Source: Bifidobacteriaceae bacterium UBA2724
GTDB taxonomy: Bacteria; Actinomycetota; Actinomycetes; Actinomycetales; Bifidobacteriaceae
Assembly (NCBI GenBank): GCA_002353815.1
Contig: DEKK01000002.1
Span: forward strand, 1 to 58,218
Reading direction: 5' to 3'
Length of the DNA stretch: 58,218 nt
In this document: positions 7,814 to 17,284 of the stretch, piece after piece
How the letters are laid out: each line of letters starts with the position of its first letter
Numbering within the stretch: the first letter of the stretch is position 1
The notes under the pieces: model-generated
What the model was told of the DNA's origin: nothing
Database searches by the model: none
What the model saw: only the letters and a program-made list of their open reading frames with translations
Position numbers and translations under genes: made by a program

Positions 7814-10072
7814 TCAGCCAAGCCGCGCATGGGCAGCGCACAGGCGACGGGCGAAGACCGCCGCGGAAACGAGGCTGACGGCCACGCTCACGATGCACAC
7901 GACCACGACTTCCGCAAGGCTGGTCATCGGACTGATGTCGTATGCGCCCGTGACCGCGTCCGCCGAGACGACCAGCGCACGGTATTTTCGGGCGCCGGCG
8001 AATACGAGGATGCCGAAGAGCGCGCATTCGCAGGCGATGAGACCTGCGTGTATGCGAACGAACGGCCACCCATGCACATATTCGGCGAACACACGCTGGG
8101 CATTCGCCTCCACATGGGTCCGAGCCAGCGCGATGCCCGACATGACAAGGACGAGCACACCCAGGAGCAAAGACATGACCGCCAACCGCATCTTCCCCAT
8201 GTAGAACGCGACGGCCGAGTCAATCGTCTCCGTGGGAGTCGCAATCGCATAGATGACGGTCTCCAGCCCCGACCGACGGGCGTCCTCCCATGCGGCGTCG
8301 GGATCCGTGAAGAACATGCTCGAGTTCTGATTGGAGTATTCTATCCAGCTGTCGACTCCCGAGGATGCATCGATTCCGATGAGCACAGGCACCGCGGTAT
8401 CCGTCCCTGATTGAGATGGATCGGATTGCGTCCCGTTGTCGACGAAACGGTAACCGAAGAACCGCTGGCCGGGTTCGCCGACGAGCGTGACGATACCTGG
8501 GCCGGCCTGGTTCTCGAATTCATTGGAATCCAGATGTGATTCGAAATCGTCGCCGTATTCCTCAATCAGACGCGTCCTGACCCATGTGCGGTGCACCTCG
8601 AAGGCAACGGCTTGCGAAATCATCTGCGACTGCGCCTCGAGCTCCTGCGGGATCACCACAAGGACCTTGCCTTCCGGGACGGAATCCACGCGGGTCCCAT
8701 CAGCCGCACGAACGACCTGCCGTGTCAGATACGTGCTGTTGACGATGAGGGCAGACTGCGAATACACGGATGAACAGGAGGAATCGGCATCGCCGGTCGC
8801 CATGTCGGTCGGGCAGAATTCCCCAAGGGTCGTGTCATACGACCTGATGACTCTGCCGGACGACACCTGCTCGGCGAACCATCGGTTGAAATCGGCCTCT
8901 TGCTCGGAGGTGACGGTGCCGTTGAACCCCTGGACGTATCCGATGTCACCTTCACCCCTCCACTCATTCAAGCCGGATCCGATCTGCGCCGCAGTGGCCC
9001 CGGCGACGAGGAGCGCCGACACCGCGGCCATGGAGATGAGTGCCGCCGGGACGCGAATGACATACATGGCAAGGGTTGCGGGGCCCAAAGGTATGCCCCC
9101 CTGAAGCCCTTGGAGGATTGGCTGGACCATGCACAGATGCATGCCCAAGGCATGGAAGAGCGCGATGATGACAAAAAAGCACGCCAAAAGCGCAACATAT
9201 CCCCGCAGCTGCCGCCCGAACTGCGCGCGGCCGTTGTACATCTCGCAGAAAATCGCCCCCGCCGCCGTGACGAGGCACAGCGCAAGGAGCGCATCCACGG
9301 TATTCGCCCTGATGTCATCCAGCCACATTCCCGCCTTGGTGAACCCATGCAAGCGCTTCACCGCATATCCTTTGGCATTGAGAAGCGCGTACATCATCGC
9401 AAGAAGCCCGCACATGAGCAGGGCAAGCGCCGACGGTTCGATGAAATCATCGCCGAGGACAAGCGCCGTGGCGACAATCCCCTGGTCGGTTCCCTGCACC
9501 ATGTACCCCATCTGCGACAGTTTCCGGGCCAGTTCCTCCGCCGCGTCATGGCGACGTACCCGATCCGCCCCGGTCAGAGTGAAATCCCCCGTCACGCCGA
9601 AACGTTCCGAATCATCGAACTTCCGTGTCTCGGTCGACATGATGGACGGCGCGATATCCGGATATCCTTCTTCCAGCCATGATTCAGCGGAAGACCCCTC
9701 AGGGGCAAGGACATACGCCGTTCGATGGCTCGCGGGGTGGCGAGCATCGGCAACTGTGCGGATGACGGTCACGCCGTACTTTTCAGCGACCGATTGAAAG
9801 GTCGCGAACGCCTCGGAAGAGGCGACCGGCATCACGGCGTCATCGGGTTGAGCAGAGACGAATGGTCGGATGACGCCGCTGCCGACACTGTCGCCGTCCT
9901 GCGCCCGTGCAGCACCATCGAGCGAATCCGCGCTTTGGACGGCCACAGAAACGTCGCCGTAATGAATGATGGAGGTTCCCTGGGTGTCTTCGGCGACACA
10001 AGCGAGGAAGGGCATGACAAAGGAAAAGCCCGCAGCCAATGTCACCAAGAAGACGAAAAGTCTGCTTTTCAT
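7814..10072 (-). CDS. DUF1430-type bacteriocin-associated integral membrane protein
   Basis: 752 residues. The start MKSRLFVFLV at 10072 overlaps the upstream stop by four bases (ATGA), indicating translational coupling. It has an N-terminal hydrophobic segment (about 5-25), a ~190-residue extracytoplasmic part, a cluster of membrane segments around 220-380, a second ~230-residue exterior domain, and three more helices at the C-terminus; about eight in all. This layout matches the bacteriocin-associated membrane family (TIGR01654/DUF1430) that accompanies lactococcin-972 peptides with an ABC ATPase and is proposed to give export or immunity, with an FtsX/MacB-like permease topology. Here it is the last gene of the cassette. 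Confidence 0.75.
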   Translation of the reverse strand: MKSRLFVFLVTLAAGFSFVMPFLACVAEDTQGTSIIHYGDVSVAVQSADSLDGAARAQDGDSVGSGVIRPFVSAQPDDAVMPVASSEAFATFQSVAEKYGVTVIRTVADARHPASHRTAYVLAPEGSSAESWLEEGYPDIAPSIMSTETRKFDDSERFGVTGDFTLTGADRVRRHDAAEELARKLSQMGYMVQGTDQGIVATALVLGDDFIEPSALALLMCGLLAMMYALLNAKGYAVKRLHGFTKAGMWLDDIRANTVDALLALCLVTAAGAIFCEMYNGRAQFGRQLRGYVALLACFFVIIALFHALGMHLCMVQPILQGLQGGIPLGPATLAMYVIRVPAALISMAAVSALLVAGATAAQIGSGLNEWRGEGDIGYVQGFNGTVTSEQEADFNRWFAEQVSSGRVIRSYDTTLGEFCPTDMATGDADSSCSSVYSQSALIVNSTYLTRQVVRAADGTRVDSVPEGKVLVVIPQELEAQSQMISQAVAFEVHRTWVRTRLIEEYGDDFESHLDSNEFENQAGPGIVTLVGEPGQRFFGYRFVDNGTQSDPSQSGTDTAVPVLIGIDASSGVDSWIEYSNQNSSMFFTDPDAAWEDARRSGLETVIYAIATPTETIDSAVAFYMGKMRLAVMSLLLGVLVLVMSGIALARTHVEANAQRVFAEYVHGWPFVRIHAGLIACECALFGILVFAGARKYRALVVSADAVTGAYDISPMTSLAEVVVVCIVSVAVSLVSAAVFARRLCAAHARLG

Positions 10073-11082
10073 GGCCGAGCACCACCTGCGGCAATCGCGG
10101 CATGCGTCCCACCGCCATGTCGCGACGAGCGATCGTCGACGCACAGGAGGCTGTCCTTCCTTCCGGTCTGCACCACCACGCCCTGTGCCGGGCCATGCGC
10201 GACGGTGTCGAATGTCACCGGCGGGTCGTCAACCGTGCACACGATGTCGATGACGTATCTCGAGTTCGGAAGATACGCGATGAGGGCGTACTGTGCCCCG
10301 TCCGAGGACGGGTCGTTCCCCTCCCGCAGCCCTGCATCGCAGCGACGGTACTGTTCCTCGGTGAGTTCGAAGACGTTCCATGACCTCAGAGTCTTGCGAT
10401 CGTGCTGGAATATCTCATACTGGGTCCATGTGTCGTCGCCGAACATCTGATCGAGCGACGCGGTGAGCGATTCCGCGAAGTTCGCCGACCTCTCAGTGCC
10501 ACCAAGCGAAGGCTGCAACGTGGTCTGGGCCGGGGCGTCGAGATAAGGGATGTCAAGCAGCAGACGAACGGCGTTCGGCACATACGCAAGGCACAGGAAA
10601 GCGGCGGCGGCAAGGAGGAACCCGGCGAAAAAGGTGAGGGCACGGGCGGGCGTCCCGGTCACATGACGCCGACGAATACCCAAAGCGCGAAAGAGAAGGG
10701 TCATGGCCAGCGCAAGGAGCAAAGCCGCCCACAAACCATACAGCCCTCTTCTCGCAGCCCGCGGCACGAACCACATGGCGACGAAGGTCAAGCCCAGAAG
10801 CACGCACAACACCATTACGGCGATGGACGAAGGATAACGAAAGAAACGCGGCCATCGCCCTGTTTCGACCGTCATCGAATCGTCCGTTTCGCAAGACTTC
10901 AGCGCCTGCCTGGCCGAATCCCAGTCCACGGCGGGATCATCGGCATCGTCGGAACCCCATATCGGCTCCGATGCCGACAGTCCTTTCGTAAACCCTTCGT
11001 CCCCTTCCTCGCCATTGGCGTCTGCGTGCGTCAGACGCGCGCCCTCATCCGGTATCGGATCGGCATCGACTCCGTGATTCAT
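10069..11082 (-). CDS. Membrane protein of the lactococcin-like cassette
   Basis: 337 residues from ATG 11082, chosen because GGGGAGAGAG lies nine bases upstream; an in-frame ATG at 11118 has no such site. An acidic ~80-residue cytosolic N-terminus is followed by three hydrophobic segments (about 87-107, 113-135, 148-175) and a ~150-residue exterior domain. Its stop overlaps the start of the DUF1430 gene. I do not recognise a family. Its position between the peptide gene and the large permease-like gene, with coupled translation, argues for a partner in export or immunity. It may instead represent an N-terminal portion of the permease that is split into a separate polypeptide here. Confidence 0.65.
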   Translation of the reverse strand: MNHGVDADPIPDEGARLTHADANGEEGDEGFTKGLSASEPIWGSDDADDPAVDWDSARQALKSCETDDSMTVETGRWPRFFRYPSSIAVMVLCVLLGLTFVAMWFVPRAARRGLYGLWAALLLALAMTLLFRALGIRRRHVTGTPARALTFFAGFLLAAAAFLCLAYVPNAVRLLLDIPYLDAPAQTTLQPSLGGTERSANFAESLTASLDQMFGDDTWTQYEIFQHDRKTLRSWNVFELTEEQYRRCDAGLREGNDPSSDGAQYALIAYLPNSRYVIDIVCTVDDPPVTFDTVAHGPAQGVVVQTGRKDSLLCVDDRSSRHGGGTHAAIAAGGARP

Positions 11083-11185
11083 CGTCTCTCTCCCCGTGTT
11101 CGCTTCCCGCATCCGCATTGTGTCATCTCTCGATGGAAGGCAATGTATTTACCTGCTCTACGTATGACGCAACAACGAGCATCAA

Positions 11186-11674
11186 TTAGTTGTCGGTTGC
11201 CGCTGGTGTTGCGATGTCCGCCGAATTCGAATTGATACGGTTATCCGGTTGTATGACGTTTTCTCCAGTTTCATCACTCGTGTCGGAATTGGTATTGGAC
11301 GAAGACGGTGCATAGAACACCGTGCAGTGCAATTTTCCTGCCGTCGCATCAGCAGAGCCAAAAGGATTTGTTCTGGTATTGACGTCTTCGTCACGAGCCC
11401 ATCGACCTGCATCAGCATATTTTGCACTGCGCCAAGATCCGTTGCTTTTCAACCTAGTGCAATGTTGGCTCTTCGGATTGAAATAATTGGATCTGTTGTA
11501 TGCACCTTTTTGAAAAATAGTATGCACTAGATGGTATTGCCAGATGTCTCCCTTATCAAGAAAGTTAGTTATTTCGCCATCACCGCTTACCGCCCAAGCG
11601 GTTCCTGCACTGATAAAAAACAATATGACCGTCATGATGACGGTGGTAATACATTTGCCAATTCCCCTGTGCAT
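11186..11674 (-). CDS. Lactococcin-972-family bacteriocin precursor
   Basis: 162 residues from ATG 11674, with GGAAGGAAAAGAG upstream. A clear Sec signal peptide ends near AWA-VSG (residue ~28). The next ~85 residues follow the lactococcin-972 pattern: G-x-x-W-x-Y near the start, S/Y-rich middle with SNYFNPKSQH, NGSWRSAKYADAGRWA, and a final aromatic C-T-V-F-Y strand. Lactococcin 972 binds lipid II and blocks septum formation. Unlike that mature peptide, this one carries two Cys (HCTRL and HCTVFY) and a ~40-residue Ser/Asn/Asp-rich tail after the family domain. Base composition is much more AT-rich than its neighbours, suggesting recent acquisition. Flanking genes encode the expected ABC ATPase and DUF1430-type protein. 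Confidence 0.8.
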   Translation of the reverse strand: MHRGIGKCITTVIMTVILFFISAGTAWAVSGDGEITNFLDKGDIWQYHLVHTIFQKGAYNRSNYFNPKSQHCTRLKSNGSWRSAKYADAGRWARDEDVNTRTNPFGSADATAGKLHCTVFYAPSSSNTNSDTSDETGENVIQPDNRINSNSADIATPAATDN

Positions 11675-11806
11675 CTCTTTTCCTTCCAATAGTACTTGGA
11701 ATCTGAAATATAAAATGACTGGTGAGCAATTGATCCAGAACACCGTGATTTCAATATCTGGCTCACAGCACCCGCACCGGTAGTGCGTCTCAATCGGATT
11801 GCGTCA

Positions 11807-12688
11807 TTACCCGTCGCCCTCCCCGCTTGCAACATCCGCTCTTCCAAGGTCGATGAGCCGGACGCACGCCGCAGCCACCGAAGGCGAATGGGTGGCGATG
11901 ACTATCGTCGCCCCATCGTGAGCCATGGCTTGCAGGCAACGCACGACCTTCTCTTCGTTTCCCTTATCCAACGCGCCGGTCGGCTCATCAGCGAGCACCA
12001 ATCCAGGTCTTTTCACGAGAATCCTTGCCAAGGCGACCCTTTGTCTCTCGCCGCCAGACATGATACTGACGACATCGTTCTCGCGCCCCTCGAGCCCCAC
12101 GATCCGCAATGCGCCCGCAACCGCCTTCCTGCGATCGCGACGAGGGACGGACACGAGGGCTACGTCGATGTTCTTCCGCACCGTGGCATTGTCGATCAAT
12201 GCGTAATCCTGGAAGAGATATCCCAGCCTGTTCCGCCGAAACAACCTGCGGGAATGCCCTCCGTAGGCCGTCGACTCTTTGCCATCCACGACGATGGTGC
12301 CCGACGTCGGTGTCTCCAGAAGCCCAAGACAGTTCAAGAGTGTCGACTTCCCGCAACCGGACGGGCCCACGAGCCCGACCATGTCACCTGGGTGCAGATC
12401 GAAATTCAGGCCGGACCACAGAACCCGGTCTCCGAATGACTTTTCAAGGTTCCGCACTTCCACATCGCAGCCACGGAAAACGATACGGTCTTCTCGAGAC
12501 ACAGCGCCGCCGTCAGATGCCGAAGTTCCCCCCAAGGCCGATGCCGTGGCCGTGGAACACTCCGTTTGGCCCGGATCGTCACCCTGGCCTTGCGCATCCT
12601 TCGGATCGGCGTCGGCATTCCCTGCCGTAGCGATCCATCCAGCGGGCGACTGTGCAGAATCTTCTCCAGCACGGACCACATCATCCAT
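11807..12688 (-). CDS. ABC transporter ATP-binding protein of the bacteriocin cassette
   Basis: 293 residues with GGAGAGG before the ATG. After an unusual ~70-residue Asp/Ala/Ser-rich extension comes a complete ABC domain: Walker A GPSGCGKST (about 108-116), Q-loop YLFQDY, signature MSGGERQ (210-216), Walker B LVLADEP and a switch His in IATHS. The sequence type is the LolD/MacB (FtsE-like) class, which pairs with FtsX/DUF1430-type permeases. It lies upstream of the peptide gene, whereas in known lactococcin-972 loci the ATPase gene usually comes last. It probably energises the membrane protein encoded two genes downstream. A gap of about 130 bases separates it from the peptide gene, leaving room for a second promoter. 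Confidence 0.88.
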   Translation of the reverse strand: MDDVVRAGEDSAQSPAGWIATAGNADADPKDAQGQGDDPGQTECSTATASALGGTSASDGGAVSREDRIVFRGCDVEVRNLEKSFGDRVLWSGLNFDLHPGDMVGLVGPSGCGKSTLLNCLGLLETPTSGTIVVDGKESTAYGGHSRRLFRRNRLGYLFQDYALIDNATVRKNIDVALVSVPRRDRRKAVAGALRIVGLEGRENDVVSIMSGGERQRVALARILVKRPGLVLADEPTGALDKGNEEKVVRCLQAMAHDGATIVIATHSPSVAAACVRLIDLGRADVASGEGDG

Positions 12689-12840
12689 TGCCTCTCCATC
12701 CTCTTGCTAACGACACTAGTTGCAGCTCACCCGCGTGTCGGAATTCTCCAAGCGGATTCCCCAGCCAAGAGTCGGATCACTGGGCGCCGCTCCCCCTCTC
12801 CGTGTGCGTTCGAGAGCAGGAGACGGGCGCACGCCCACGC

Positions 12841-14055
12841 TCAGCTTGCCAAGCGGATGCCGCCCACCGTGATGTTCGGATCCATCTGCGTGATGATCGG
12901 CGTGTATTTCGCATACACCTGGTCGTGGTTGGCCAAGTGGGCGTCGTCCAGCTTGTCGAACGGAATGACCTTGAAGTTGCTGATCGCCGAATCGTAATAG
13001 GTGTAGATGAGATCGGCGCGGGCGTTGCTCACCTTCACGTCCGTGGTCGTGCCGTCGGTGACGGTCTTGGTGATGGTCACGCCGCCGACCATGCCGATGC
13101 GCGTCTTCTCTTCGCGCTGGGAGCTGATCATGTTGCCCATGGCGTAATAGCAGATGGTCTTGCCGTCGTTGAGCCACTGGACCGGTTCGATCACATGCGG
13201 GTGGTTGCCGATGATGATGTCGGCGCCGGCATCGGCCAGCTGCTGCGCGAGGGTCTTCTGCTCGTCGGACGGATCGAACTGGTATTCGATGCCCCAGTGC
13301 ATGGCCACGATGACCACGTCGCTTCTCTGATCCGCCTCCCTGACCTGGTTGAGCATCTCGTCGACACGGTCGGGATACATGTCGACGAGATAGTCCTTGC
13401 CGCTGGGTGGCTTGAGACCGTTGCAACCATACGTCCACGACAGGAACGAATACGTGATGCCGTTCTTTGCGTAGACGTGGATATCATCCTGCTCGTCGGC
13501 GGATTCATAGGTCCCGGCCATGTGCACGTCGTACTTCTCTTGTTTCTTCCAGTACTCCACCGAACTTTGGATGCCGGCCTCGCCCTTGTCGAGCGAATGG
13601 TTGTTGGCCGTGGACACCAGGTTGAAACCATCCGCGACCATGGCGTCGCCGGCCTCCTGCGGGCTGTTGAAGCACGGGTAGCTCGACAGGCCCAGCTGGG
13701 TGCCGCCGAGGATGGATTCCTGGTTGTAGTACTTGAGGTCGTAGCCCTGCGCCATGTCGCTGAGGTCGGTGAACATCGAGGTGTAGTTGTACGTGCCGTC
13801 GGCCTGCAGGCCGTCGGTGTAGACGGGCTTGTGCATGAGCAAATCGCCGGTCAGGAACAGCTCGTCGGTGTATGTCTGCGTCTGCGGAGTGGTTTCCGTA
13901 GGCGTCGGTGTGGCCGTGGCCGGCTGCGTGGCGGCCGCGGTCTGGGATGCGGCGTCCGATGCCCCGAATCCGCATGCGCCGATCCCCGGCAGCAATGCCA
14001 GCGACAGCACGCTGGTCACGAACGTGCGCAGGAATCTCTTGGTGAGATGTGACAT
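12841..14055 (-). CDS. CapA-family lipoprotein (PGA capsule synthesis-like metallophosphatase fold)
   Basis: 404 residues; GGAAAGGG precedes the ATG. A signal peptide ends in a lipobox IGAC (Cys ~28), followed by a Thr/Pro linker. The CapA fold begins at about residue 66 with TGDLLMH. Further metal-site motifs follow: TANNHSLDKG, AMHWGIEYQF and IIIGNHPHVIEP. CapA/PgsA proteins are calcineurin-like enzymes first known from poly-gamma-glutamate capsule export, but in many actinobacteria they stand alone with unknown substrate. No pgsB/C partners are nearby, so I would not infer a polyglutamate capsule. Confidence 0.85.
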   Translation of the reverse strand: MSHLTKRFLRTFVTSVLSLALLPGIGACGFGASDAASQTAAATQPATATPTPTETTPQTQTYTDELFLTGDLLMHKPVYTDGLQADGTYNYTSMFTDLSDMAQGYDLKYYNQESILGGTQLGLSSYPCFNSPQEAGDAMVADGFNLVSTANNHSLDKGEAGIQSSVEYWKKQEKYDVHMAGTYESADEQDDIHVYAKNGITYSFLSWTYGCNGLKPPSGKDYLVDMYPDRVDEMLNQVREADQRSDVVIVAMHWGIEYQFDPSDEQKTLAQQLADAGADIIIGNHPHVIEPVQWLNDGKTICYYAMGNMISSQREEKTRIGMVGGVTITKTVTDGTTTDVKVSNARADLIYTYYDSAISNFKVIPFDKLDDAHLANHDQVYAKYTPIITQMDPNITVGGIRLAS

Positions 14056-14253
14056 GGCTGTACCCTTTCCAGCTCCCCTTCATAAAACTCTATGGATACG
14101 GTACACCTTATCACTCGTGTCGCATAATTGCCTTTGGAAATGCACCGGCCCCTCACCCGTACGACATCGCCGTCGGGCCCGCGCGCCGGGCACGCCCTGC
14201 CTCCCGACCGGCCCCATCCGAGAGACAGCGCATGCGCACCCGGAACCAAGCGG

Positions 14254-14697
14254 CTATTCGGCGGCGGACGCAGCTTGCTCCTCGGATGGCGTATCGCCTG
14301 CGATGTTGCCATCCGCATCGTCATCGTCGTCCCAGTCATCACGCACGTGCGACACCACCAGGTTCACGATGATGAGCGCCGCCGCGAGAATCGAGCATGC
14401 GACGCTGAAGCCACGCAAAAATCCAGCGATCTCTCCCGTTTTGCGGCCTTCGCCATAGCCTTCGCTGCGTACACTGTCGAGCAGCCGGTCCGGGCCGCCG
14501 GCCTCACGCGCCGACAAGACGAGGTCGCGGTACGGCGCGAGGTCTTTCGCACGATCGCCCAGCTCCCCGATCCCATGCATGGGGTTATGCTCGGCGACTT
14601 TGGAATTGAATTCCCTGACGGCCGCCATCCTGCGATGGGCGTTCTGAATCGTCTCGAAACGACGGTCCACGTATTGTTTCAGTTCATCGATTGTCAT
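14254..14697 (-). CDS. Small C-tail-anchored membrane protein (147 aa)
   Basis: Start ATG 14697 follows AAAGGGGC; the longer in-frame ORF has no ribosome site. A helical charged N-terminal ~95 residues (MTIDELKQYVDRRFET onward) leads to one membrane segment at about 98-117, then an acidic tail rich in Asp. No signal peptide is present, so it is probably a cytosolic domain tethered to the membrane. No family was recognised. An imperfect hairpin ATCGGCG-N6-CGCCGAT lies upstream at 14739-14758, between this gene and the Sel1 gene. Confidence 0.6.
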   Translation of the reverse strand: MTIDELKQYVDRRFETIQNAHRRMAAVREFNSKVAEHNPMHGIGELGDRAKDLAPYRDLVLSAREAGGPDRLLDSVRSEGYGEGRKTGEIAGFLRGFSVACSILAAALIIVNLVVSHVRDDWDDDDDADGNIAGDTPSEEQAASAAE

Positions 14698-14860
14698 GGT
14701 TGCCCCTTTCTCTTCTGCGACACCATTATCGCGGCTGCATCGGCGGCCTTTCGCCGATACAGCCGATTCTAGCAAACGAATTCGCCTGGGATGACACACA
14801 GACAACGCCGCGCGGAGGAAAACGGGAACGGGCGCCGCAAATCCCGGCGCTCCCCTGGCG

Positions 14861-16858
14861 TTATCGGACGCAGACAAGCACGTTGCCGATGGAACCTTCG
14901 ACCACAACGCACATCCGGCCACCGATCGTCTCGGAGTGGATGGTGCAGCTTGGGCACACCTTCAGGTACCGGGCGAGGATATCCGACGCCGCGTCTCCCC
15001 CTGTGACCCGATAAACCCAGTCGATCCGCGATGCGAGCGTCTCGTCGGGCCGCTCTCCGCCCTCCTGGATGACGGCGAAAGACACCGGCCCCTTGTCTTC
15101 CGCATGCTCGCCGACGCACGAGGACACGAAAGCCTCGATCGCGCGGGCAAAGCCCCGGTCCTCGCCGGCCCGGCGGTGTCGCGGACCGTCGCCCGTGCCG
15201 GACATGCCGAGGCCGTCCGTGGCATCGTCCTCGGCATCAGGGGAATCCGGGGCGATGGAATGCGCCGGCCCGTCCGATTCGTCCGAGGCGTCTTTCATCG
15301 GTCCGCCCAGACGATCCCGCCCGGGTCCCACGGGCGATTCCTTCTCCGATCCGCTTTGCGCAGCGGCACGGCGGTCATCCGCTCCCCGGCAAGCGAAGCT
15401 CCCGTCATCGCAATCCCCACCGTTGGAATCCCCGACAACGCGATCCCCGCCATCGGAATCCAGCTCGCGAGGGAGCGACGAAAAGGGCCGGTCCTCGCCG
15501 CCTGCCTCGTTGCGCGTCATGCATGCGATCGGGTTGCCCGGCGACGGTGCGCTCCCGTCAGCCGTCTGCGGCTTGGAGCGCCTTATCACGATCCCGGTTT
15601 CGCGCAGGACATCGAACAAGCGCGCATTCAACGCGGATTCGCGCGACGCGGCATCCATGTCCTCCTCTGCATGCGGCAGGCTTTCATCGGCCGCGTCAGT
15701 CGGACCGGATTCGGCAAGCTCCCCGCCGAAAGCAGGACTGATGTGTCGGCCGGAAATCACCAGCCCGTCTTGGCCCTGAAGCCAGGGAGCCTGCGGATAC
15801 TCATCGTGGCAGAGCAGACATTGCGCGATGTCCAGCACGTTCTTCAGCCGCGGCGAAATCTTCGGAAGGGGGTTTCTGCCCACGTTGTTTCCCTGCGCCC
15901 CCGTTGAGTTCCATCCCTCGTGCCAGCGCTTGAACCAGCTGTACGTCTTGAGGTCGCCACGCTCGGCGGCATCCGCCAGCAACGTGAAACCATGGCGTTT
16001 GTCCGCACTACAGCCGATTCCGTCGAAAAGGCACTGGCCCAGCAGCCGCTGGATGAGGACGTTGTTCGGATACGCGTCATGCAGGGTCTGCAACATCCGA
16101 GCGCCTTCGTGCCGACGTCCTTCGTCCCCTGAGATGATCAGTTTATATGCCATGGCGATTGCCGCCTTGACATTCCCTGCGCTCGCCTTCGCTGCGAGCT
16201 CATGATCGGTCTGCCGAAAAAGACCGTCGAAGTCGGCCTGGTCGGCGACCCAGCGCTGTTTCATCTCGCAGGCGTCCACCAGTTCCGTGACGGCGGGATA
16301 CACGGGGGCGGCGCCGACCATCGACTGTGCGGCGAACAGCGCTCCCTGCTTGCCGCAGGCGAATTCGAGATAGCAGCCGTCAAGCACGGCGATGCTTGCC
16401 GCGTCTTTGCTCATGGGAATCATCTTCCGGATGTACTCAGACAGAGCCGCGCGCACCCGGGGGTCCTCGCTCTGCAACACGTAGCCGGCCTGCCTGACCT
16501 CCACGGGCGACACCTCGCGGCGCAACGGCGCATCCCGTCCCATCCCCACCCTGGGCAGACGCGGCGGGTCGAGGAGGATATCCACTTCGAGGAACCAATT
16601 GAGCATGACGACACAACTGACATACATCAGCGAGGCGCAGAACCCATCGGCATCACGCTGGATGCCCACGTCGTGATTTCCCCTGGCAAGGAAATCATGC
16701 CTTCCGACGCCGTTCCGGGCATCGTCCAGCCCGAGGATGTGCCGGCCAAGATCGGTGTCCGACCCATTGGCATCTTCCGGCAGATAGCCGTTTTCAGGAT
16801 GCCGGAGACTGGAGAACGAAACATCCGATTCGAAATCATTCGGATTCGCGTACAACAT
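14861..16858 (-). CDS. Large Sel1-repeat-like protein (665 aa)
   Basis: I start at ATG 16858, where AAAAGGTGG precedes; the open frame continues upstream without a ribosome site. The middle part (about 215-330) has two or three Sel1/TPR-like units: NVKAAIAMAYKLIISGDEG and LLGQCLFDGIGCSADKRHG. Sel1 repeats are helical pairs that scaffold protein interactions. The region from about 380 to 590 is disordered and rich in Asp, Gly and Ser. The last ~70 residues form a compact, Cys-containing domain (CPSC, then MCVVVEGSIGNVLVCV) with no family I recognise. No signal peptide is visible, so it is probably cytosolic. A smaller Sel1 protein lies 1.5 kb away, on the far side of a lipoprotein gene. Confidence 0.65.
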   Translation of the reverse strand: MLYANPNDFESDVSFSSLRHPENGYLPEDANGSDTDLGRHILGLDDARNGVGRHDFLARGNHDVGIQRDADGFCASLMYVSCVVMLNWFLEVDILLDPPRLPRVGMGRDAPLRREVSPVEVRQAGYVLQSEDPRVRAALSEYIRKMIPMSKDAASIAVLDGCYLEFACGKQGALFAAQSMVGAAPVYPAVTELVDACEMKQRWVADQADFDGLFRQTDHELAAKASAGNVKAAIAMAYKLIISGDEGRRHEGARMLQTLHDAYPNNVLIQRLLGQCLFDGIGCSADKRHGFTLLADAAERGDLKTYSWFKRWHEGWNSTGAQGNNVGRNPLPKISPRLKNVLDIAQCLLCHDEYPQAPWLQGQDGLVISGRHISPAFGGELAESGPTDAADESLPHAEEDMDAASRESALNARLFDVLRETGIVIRRSKPQTADGSAPSPGNPIACMTRNEAGGEDRPFSSLPRELDSDGGDRVVGDSNGGDCDDGSFACRGADDRRAAAQSGSEKESPVGPGRDRLGGPMKDASDESDGPAHSIAPDSPDAEDDATDGLGMSGTGDGPRHRRAGEDRGFARAIEAFVSSCVGEHAEDKGPVSFAVIQEGGERPDETLASRIDWVYRVTGGDAASDILARYLKVCPSCTIHSETIGGRMCVVVEGSIGNVLVCVR

Positions 16859-17284
16859 TGAGAACCACCTTTTCCGCGTTGCCCCTTCGCATGGAAAACA
16901 ACACAACCAATCACTGCGCAACCATGGGACCGGAAACCCCACATTGCGGATGACAACGAGTGCGCGCGCTGGCGCAAAGAACCCCACAGCGGCCCGAATG
17001 CCCACCCCTGGGCACGAAAGCCGCATGCAAGCCATGACAAAACAAGCCATGACACATGCGAGACATGGCACATGGCGATGACGATGGCGCTTCCCCGCAC
17101 GACCTGCCCGATGGCTCGGTCGTTGCGCAGACAGTGAGCCGCTAACAACCTTTCATGACAATCCCCTGTCCGCCGCCCGGCATCATCGATCCGGGCGCGT
17201 CGCCCCACAGAAGTCATGTCCGTGCATCCGACAGTGCATGCGGATGCACGGACATGCCGACGTGAGCCATCCGTCGCTTCTGCA
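16859..17284. other. Intergenic region with a long perfect inverted repeat
   Basis: 426 bases with no credible gene. CATGTCCGTGCATCCG (17215-17230) and CGGATGCACGGACATG (17241-17256) are perfect 16-bp arms around a ten-base loop, 29 bases beyond the stop of the DUF4232-like gene. No T run follows on either strand. A smaller repeat, CGCCCGG-N10-CCGGGCG, lies at 17174-17197. The first is probably a terminator or transcript-stabilising hairpin for the minus-strand lipoprotein gene. Confidence 0.5.

Noticed and set aside
12652..14052. 466-codon plus-strand frame opposite the CapA gene
   Set aside because: Same shadow composition; the opposite strand has a lipobox and metallophosphatase motifs.
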